Assembly: GCA_036351375.1 (NCBI GenBank) | Contig: JAZBOY010000011.1 | Coordinates: 1 to 10,296 of the forward strand | Reading direction: 5' to 3' | DNA from: JANQIO01 sp036351375 | GTDB lineage: Bacteria > Pseudomonadota > Gammaproteobacteria > Pseudomonadales > Halieaceae | DNA: 10,296 nucleotides | Shown: positions 6,687 to 10,296 of the stretch, piece by piece | How positions within the stretch are numbered: position 1 is the stretch's first letter | Layout of the letters: the number at the start of each line of letters is the position of its first letter | The notes under the pieces: generated by a model | What the model was told of the DNA's origin: nothing | The model's database searches: none | The model's input: the letters and a program-made list of their open reading frames with translations, nothing else | Translations under genes and position numbers: made by a program

Positions 6687-9600
6687 ATGAGCAGAAAACT
6701 ACGCGGCATAACCCTGCTACTTAGCTTATTTATCTATCCGCTTTGTGCGACGCCTCAGTCGCATACGATGCACCGACTTGAAATTTCTGATCTTCTGCCA
6801 GAAGGCATATCTCGGGACGTACATGTGGATTCGAAAGGAATCCTTTGGTTTTCCATCGGCCGCAAAATTCATCGTTTCGATGGCTACCGGCTAAACGAAG
6901 TTCCAATCCACGGCTCTAGCGGCGGAGTCTTACGAAATATCGGTAATGGCAAATTTACAGAGGATGCAAACGGGAAACTTTGGCTGATAGATTCAGAGAA
7001 TGGCCTCTTCAAGTATGAAGATAAGGCCAGGCGGTTTGTTTTGCAGGATTTCAGGCAAGGAGCCGCAAAATCACTGCAAGGCTCTTATTTGCATCTTATC
7101 GGGCCATCGGGTGGCATATGGATTGTAATTGCCGGAGGAGACTTGGCTGTAGTCGACTCAATGACGGGAGAGCTTTTGCATAAGGTCCAAACGTCACGCT
7201 ACTTCAATGCAGATAGCGACTATATAGCGGGACTTGCATCCAGTGACGATGACCATATTTGGGTAGCGACCAACCGTGGGTTTTTGCTGAAGTGTAGCCA
7301 GGGATCCCACAACTGCGAGGTGATTGACTTGCAAGGCCTTAACGAGGTGGGGCGTGACCTAAGAGTCAATCAACTGCAAAAGTGGGGGCGAAATCGTTTA
7401 GTAATCGCAACTCAAACTCATGGAGTGCTGTATTTCGAGACTCAACCCTCAGGCAACTCAAAGACAAAACAGACCTATACGCCTAATAATTTGAAACCTC
7501 TGGTATCGACGAAAGCATGGAGCCTCTTTGTCGACGGGAGCGAAAATGTATGGATCTCTTCACACTCTGGTCTAGTTGTTATAGAACCCGACGGCAGCCC
7601 ACTCAGTGTTACTGGCGGGAACGAGAAATCGAGCCAACTCTTATTCACAGAGTTTTCAGACTTTGACAAAGAAGGAATACTCGCCCAGTCACCCACGGGT
7701 ATCTACATACTTCGTAAAAAGAAGTTCCAAGTATTCGGAGAGGCTTCAGGCTTGCCAAGCCCGATAATTACTGGCTTCGAGCAACTTGATGACAAGCGGG
7801 TCGTCGTAGCATCACTAGGTGGCCTCTCAGTATTTAATGCATCAAACGATGGCCAGATTATAAGGAGCTTATCTCTCAAGGAAGATCGACTAGCGCATAC
7901 AGAAGTGATGGCTCTTGAAAGTGGCACAAACGGCGAGCTCTGGTTTGGCGGCTTTTCAGGAGGGCTGAGAGTCCTTGAAAATAGTCTAAGCAGATCGAGA
8001 AAAATCAGCAAATCAGAAAAGCTAGATGCAGTTTCTGTGATCCGGCGATTTGATGACTCTCGAATCCTGGTGGGCACTCCATACCACGGGCTCTACATGG
8101 TGGATGACAATGGTGCTGAGCAAATACACATTTCAGAAAACAGCTACCCACACACACTTGCTCACAATGCTGTTTACTCAGTGCTGAAAATCGGCGGCCA
8201 ACTGATCCTCGTAGGAGGCGAAGGAGGGATTGCTGAAGTTACTCTGCAGGAGTCATCTGCGGTTACAAAGATAGCGCAGGTCAGGCACCACCTTGACCGC
8301 GAAACTATTCTGACCATTCATGAATCAGCTGACGGACAACTGTGGGCCGGGTCAGCACAGGGAGGTCTTTACCGCGCCTCAAAGCCTACCGGACATACTC
8401 CCATATCGTTTGAAATCGCTCCTACATCACCAGCGCTACCCGACAACACAATATATGCGATCGAAGAAGACTCCTCGGGCTATCTCTGGCTTAGCACTAA
8501 CAAAGGCCTCGTTAGACTTAATAGCAGCACACTTTCTATTACTACATACAACCGAACTGAAGGCCTTCCCCACGACGAGTTCAATCTCGCGGCTTCATTT
8601 TCAGACCAAGATCAGCACTTGTACTTTGGTGGCAATCAAGGATTCGTCAGATTTGACCCCCGCACGTTCGTCGAACACCGCATTCACTCTTCTCTTTATG
8701 TAACGGAGATAATGATCCATCGCGAGCCGGTCTCATACGATCCAGTGTATGTGGAAACGCCAGAAATCGTGCTAGATCACAACGACCACTCCCTAGATGT
8801 CGAATTCAGCACCATGGACATCATCAGTCCTGGTCGCAGTCGCTATAAGTACAAGCTTGAGAACTTCGATAACGACTGGGTGGATATTGGGACTCGCAAT
8901 AGTGCGACCTTTACCAGCTTGCCAGCAGGCAACTACGTCCTCCGCGTGATCGGTGCTGACTCCAAAGGCGTGTGGAACTACGACGGCATCACCCTGCCCG
9001 TGAGAGTGCTGCCAGCACCCTGGCTGACGTGGTGGGCATTCGCCAGCTACGCGCTGCTTTTCCTTGGTTTCCTCGTGCTCGTGAAACGGTCTTACGACAC
9101 CTACCTGCAGAAAGTTGCCGCTACTCAAGAAGCAGAACAGATGAAGATCACTGCAACACTGGTGATGGACGATTTGCAGGATCAACTTGAGGTAGAGAAT
9201 CGACTGGTCGACAACCTGCGCAAACACACCACCAGCACCTTTGAAATGGTGGATGAGTTTCTGACCATGGAACTCGAAGAGCTCTACGGCGAAGAGATCG
9301 ACGTACCGCTGGGAAGAGTCAGGGAACGCCTGAACTGCCTGAAGGCGTTAGAGGCTGCGGTCTACTTCCTCGGCGACCAACTCAAGGTGAACTTCCGCGA
9401 CGCGGTAGATCGCTGCTTTGCGGAAGTCCTTAAAGCACACCCGCACCCCACTGCGGAGCTGGTGCTCGCCAACGACTGCTGCGAAGAGCTGGTAGCGATC
9501 GATATCGCTGCGCCGCTGCTGCTAATGACCCACGAGCTTATCCTGAACAGCGTTACGCACGCCTACCCAGACTCTGTCGGGGTTGAGTGTATCGAGATAA

Positions 9601-9803
9601 AGTTCAAACCCGAGGGTGGGAATTACCGCTTCGAATATGAGGACGCTGGCTGCGGACTGCCGAACTCGATCGACCCCGCCAGACCCACCACCGTGGGTAT
9701 GGACCTGATTGCCCGCATCATCACTAGACTGGGGGCGACTCTCGAAGTCGAACGCGAGCGCGGCGCTACTTTCCGCGCAAAAATCCCCGGACAGGAAGCC
9801 TAA
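6687..9803 (+). CDS. Membrane sensor histidine kinase with two periplasmic beta-propellers (HK2)
   Basis: This 1038-residue protein has a signal peptide (residues 1 to about 22), fourteen degenerate propeller repeats (about 40-660; for example LWFGGFSGGL, LWAGSAQGGL, LWLSTNKGL), a Y_Y_Y domain (about 694-775), one membrane helix (about 779-799), a coiled coil (about 800-845) and a C-terminal ATPase. The ATPase resembles the HisKA_2/HWE group: ELILNSVTHAYP (N954), EDAGCGLP (D986), VGMDLI and GATFRAKIP. The histidine box is unusual. Where HisKA_2 proteins have HHRVKNN, this protein has RKHTTST, so H847 is the candidate acceptor, offset by one in my alignment. It has no receiver or HPt, unlike HK1. 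The propeller-to-membrane part is clearly paralogous to HK1 (for example YVLR..GA...GVW, then WLTWWA against YLTWYA). The ATG at 6687 gives the signal peptide; a weak AAGAG lies 7 bases upstream. It is transcribed away from the small secreted gene. Its partner regulator is not in the window. Confidence 0.95.
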   Translation: MSRKLRGITLLLSLFIYPLCATPQSHTMHRLEISDLLPEGISRDVHVDSKGILWFSIGRKIHRFDGYRLNEVPIHGSSGGVLRNIGNGKFTEDANGKLWLIDSENGLFKYEDKARRFVLQDFRQGAAKSLQGSYLHLIGPSGGIWIVIAGGDLAVVDSMTGELLHKVQTSRYFNADSDYIAGLASSDDDHIWVATNRGFLLKCSQGSHNCEVIDLQGLNEVGRDLRVNQLQKWGRNRLVIATQTHGVLYFETQPSGNSKTKQTYTPNNLKPLVSTKAWSLFVDGSENVWISSHSGLVVIEPDGSPLSVTGGNEKSSQLLFTEFSDFDKEGILAQSPTGIYILRKKKFQVFGEASGLPSPIITGFEQLDDKRVVVASLGGLSVFNASNDGQIIRSLSLKEDRLAHTEVMALESGTNGELWFGGFSGGLRVLENSLSRSRKISKSEKLDAVSVIRRFDDSRILVGTPYHGLYMVDDNGAEQIHISENSYPHTLAHNAVYSVLKIGGQLILVGGEGGIAEVTLQESSAVTKIAQVRHHLDRETILTIHESADGQLWAGSAQGGLYRASKPTGHTPISFEIAPTSPALPDNTIYAIEEDSSGYLWLSTNKGLVRLNSSTLSITTYNRTEGLPHDEFNLAASFSDQDQHLYFGGNQGFVRFDPRTFVEHRIHSSLYVTEIMIHREPVSYDPVYVETPEIVLDHNDHSLDVEFSTMDIISPGRSRYKYKLENFDNDWVDIGTRNSATFTSLPAGNYVLRVIGADSKGVWNYDGITLPVRVLPAPWLTWWAFASYALLFLGFLVLVKRSYDTYLQKVAATQEAEQMKITATLVMDDLQDQLEVENRLVDNLRKHTTSTFEMVDEFLTMELEELYGEEIDVPLGRVRERLNCLKALEAAVYFLGDQLKVNFRDAVDRCFAEVLKAHPHPTAELVLANDCCEELVAIDIAAPLLLMTHELILNSVTHAYPDSVGVECIEIKFKPEGGNYRFEYEDAGCGLPNSIDPARPTTVGMDLIARIITRLGATLEVERERGATFRAKIPGQEA

Positions 9804-10288
9804 ACTCCCTCCACCTCAAACCGCTTAGCCTTGAGGTTCTTCACCAGGTGCTCCGGGTCAAACACCTGCCCGTTCATCGCCACATACACGCCGGGCTCGA
9901 GCTGTTGCAACGCGCCTATGGCGTAGCCGATGTTGAAAAACGCATCGCTCACCCGCAGGCTGGCGGGCTGCATGGCGCCGGTCAGCACAATCACCTTGTC
10001 GGGTATGCCGGCCAGGGCCCTGGCGGTGTAGGCCATGGTGTCGGTGCCGTGGGTAATCAGGATGCGGTCGTTCTCGCACTCCTCCACCGCCTCGCGAATC
10101 AGCTGGCGGTCTTCCTCTGTCATATCCAGGCTGTCCTTGCGCATCAGCGAGGTGACCTTGTAATGAAAGGAGACGTTGGCCTGGAACAGCAGCTCACCGA
10201 TCTGGGGTTCGCCCACGTGAAATTCACTGTTGGCGTCAAAGTAGATTTTGTCGATGGTGCCACCGACGGCGAATACCTGTATTTCCAT
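9800..10288 (-). CDS. Single-domain asparaginase family protein (N-terminal domain only)
   Basis: This 162-residue cytoplasmic protein has no signal peptide. It matches only the N-terminal domain of L-asparaginases (PF00710). Catalytic-type positions are visible: T11 in GGTID, T82-D83 in HGTDT, and K150 in HLVKN, in the place of the lysine of the Thr-Asp-Lys set of full-length enzymes. VLTGAMQP and the end FEVEGV complete the domain. Ordinary asparaginases have about 320-350 residues, but stand-alone versions of about 160 residues are common in gammaproteobacteria, so this is not a truncation; whether they hydrolyse asparagine is not settled to my knowledge. MEIQVFAVGGTID is the expected family start, so the ATG at 10288 is preferred; only 8 upstream bases are visible and show no RBS. 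Its TAG (9800-9802) overlaps the HK2 TAA (9801-9803) from the opposite strand. Codon use is GC-rich, like the left flank. Confidence 0.94.
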   Translation of the reverse strand: MEIQVFAVGGTIDKIYFDANSEFHVGEPQIGELLFQANVSFHYKVTSLMRKDSLDMTEEDRQLIREAVEECENDRILITHGTDTMAYTARALAGIPDKVIVLTGAMQPASLRVSDAFFNIGYAIGALQQLEPGVYVAMNGQVFDPEHLVKNLKAKRFEVEGV

Positions 10289-10296
10289 AGGACAGA

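Larger units (their letters stand above)
3850..8900. other. AT-rich block covering both sensor heads and the small secreted gene
   Basis: Hand counts in 60-base steps give about 58-67% G+C at 3601-3840, 53% at 3841-3900, and 43-50% from 3901 through 4200. On the other side, counts are 48-50% at 8641-8880, 53% at 8881-8940 and 63% at 8941-9060; the second kinase's cytoplasmic part is then mixed (47-62%). Codons such as AGA, ATA, CTA and TTA are common at the start of the second kinase, whereas the left-hand GGDEF-EAL gene uses almost only G/C-ending codons. Both transitions fall in or just before the Y_Y_Y domain of a kinase gene. No transposase, integrase, tRNA or terminal repeat marks the borders, so this is a compositional observation, not a defined mobile element. 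Coordinates are approximate. Confidence 0.6.

Noticed and set aside
6687..6752. HK2 N-terminus as a lipoprotein signal (Cys at residue 20)
   Set aside because: Residues before the Cys (YPL) do not fit a lipobox, and a membrane helix near residue 790 already anchors the protein.
3850..8900. AT-rich block as a transposon, prophage or integrative island
   Set aside because: No transposase, integrase, tRNA or terminal repeats; the borders lie within open reading frames that remain intact.
8793..9227. Minus-strand open frame opposite the Y_Y_Y and membrane part of HK2
   Set aside because: The plus strand clearly encodes conserved Y_Y_Y and membrane segments; the antisense product is unrecognisable.

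Overview
The window looks like chromosomal DNA of a GC-rich gammaproteobacterium, plausibly marine. The basis is proteobacterial GGDEF-EAL and BarA-like hybrid kinase architectures, a single-domain asparaginase type I associate with that class, and strong G/C third-position preference in the flanking genes. The genus cannot be fixed from sequence alone.

Layout: (1) the 3' part of a GGDEF-EAL cyclic-di-GMP enzyme (+, cut by the left edge, ends 1397); (2) convergent to it, a 1496-residue membrane hybrid histidine kinase (-, 1412-5902) with two periplasmic seven-bladed propellers, a Y_Y_Y domain, one membrane helix, HisKA, ATPase, a degenerate receiver, a true receiver and an HPt; (3) upstream on the same strand, a 130-residue secreted protein (-, 6041-6433) that resembles a free-standing subtilase (I9-like) propeptide with a duplicated C-terminal VAGSIWK motif; (4) a 253-base divergent intergenic region rich in short dyads; (5) a second propeller/Y_Y_Y membrane kinase of 1038 residues (+, 6687-9803) with a HisKA_2/HWE-like ATPase and an atypical histidine box; (6) a single-domain asparaginase (-, 9800-10288) whose stop codon overlaps that of the kinase.

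The central block, from about 3850 to about 8900, is clearly more AT-rich than its flanks. Its edges fall inside the two kinase genes, close to or within the Y_Y_Y domains. It therefore contains both sensor heads and the small secreted gene, but not the HK1 cytoplasmic kinase part or most of the HK2 one.

Working hypothesis (inference): the three central genes form one extracytoplasmic signalling unit. The small exported protein, or a peptide from its C-terminus, would be sensed by one or both propeller kinases, and the sensory cassette may have been exchanged as a block. No DNA-binding response regulator is present, so the output must lie elsewhere. The flanking c-di-GMP enzyme and asparaginase look like ordinary neighbours with no demonstrated link.
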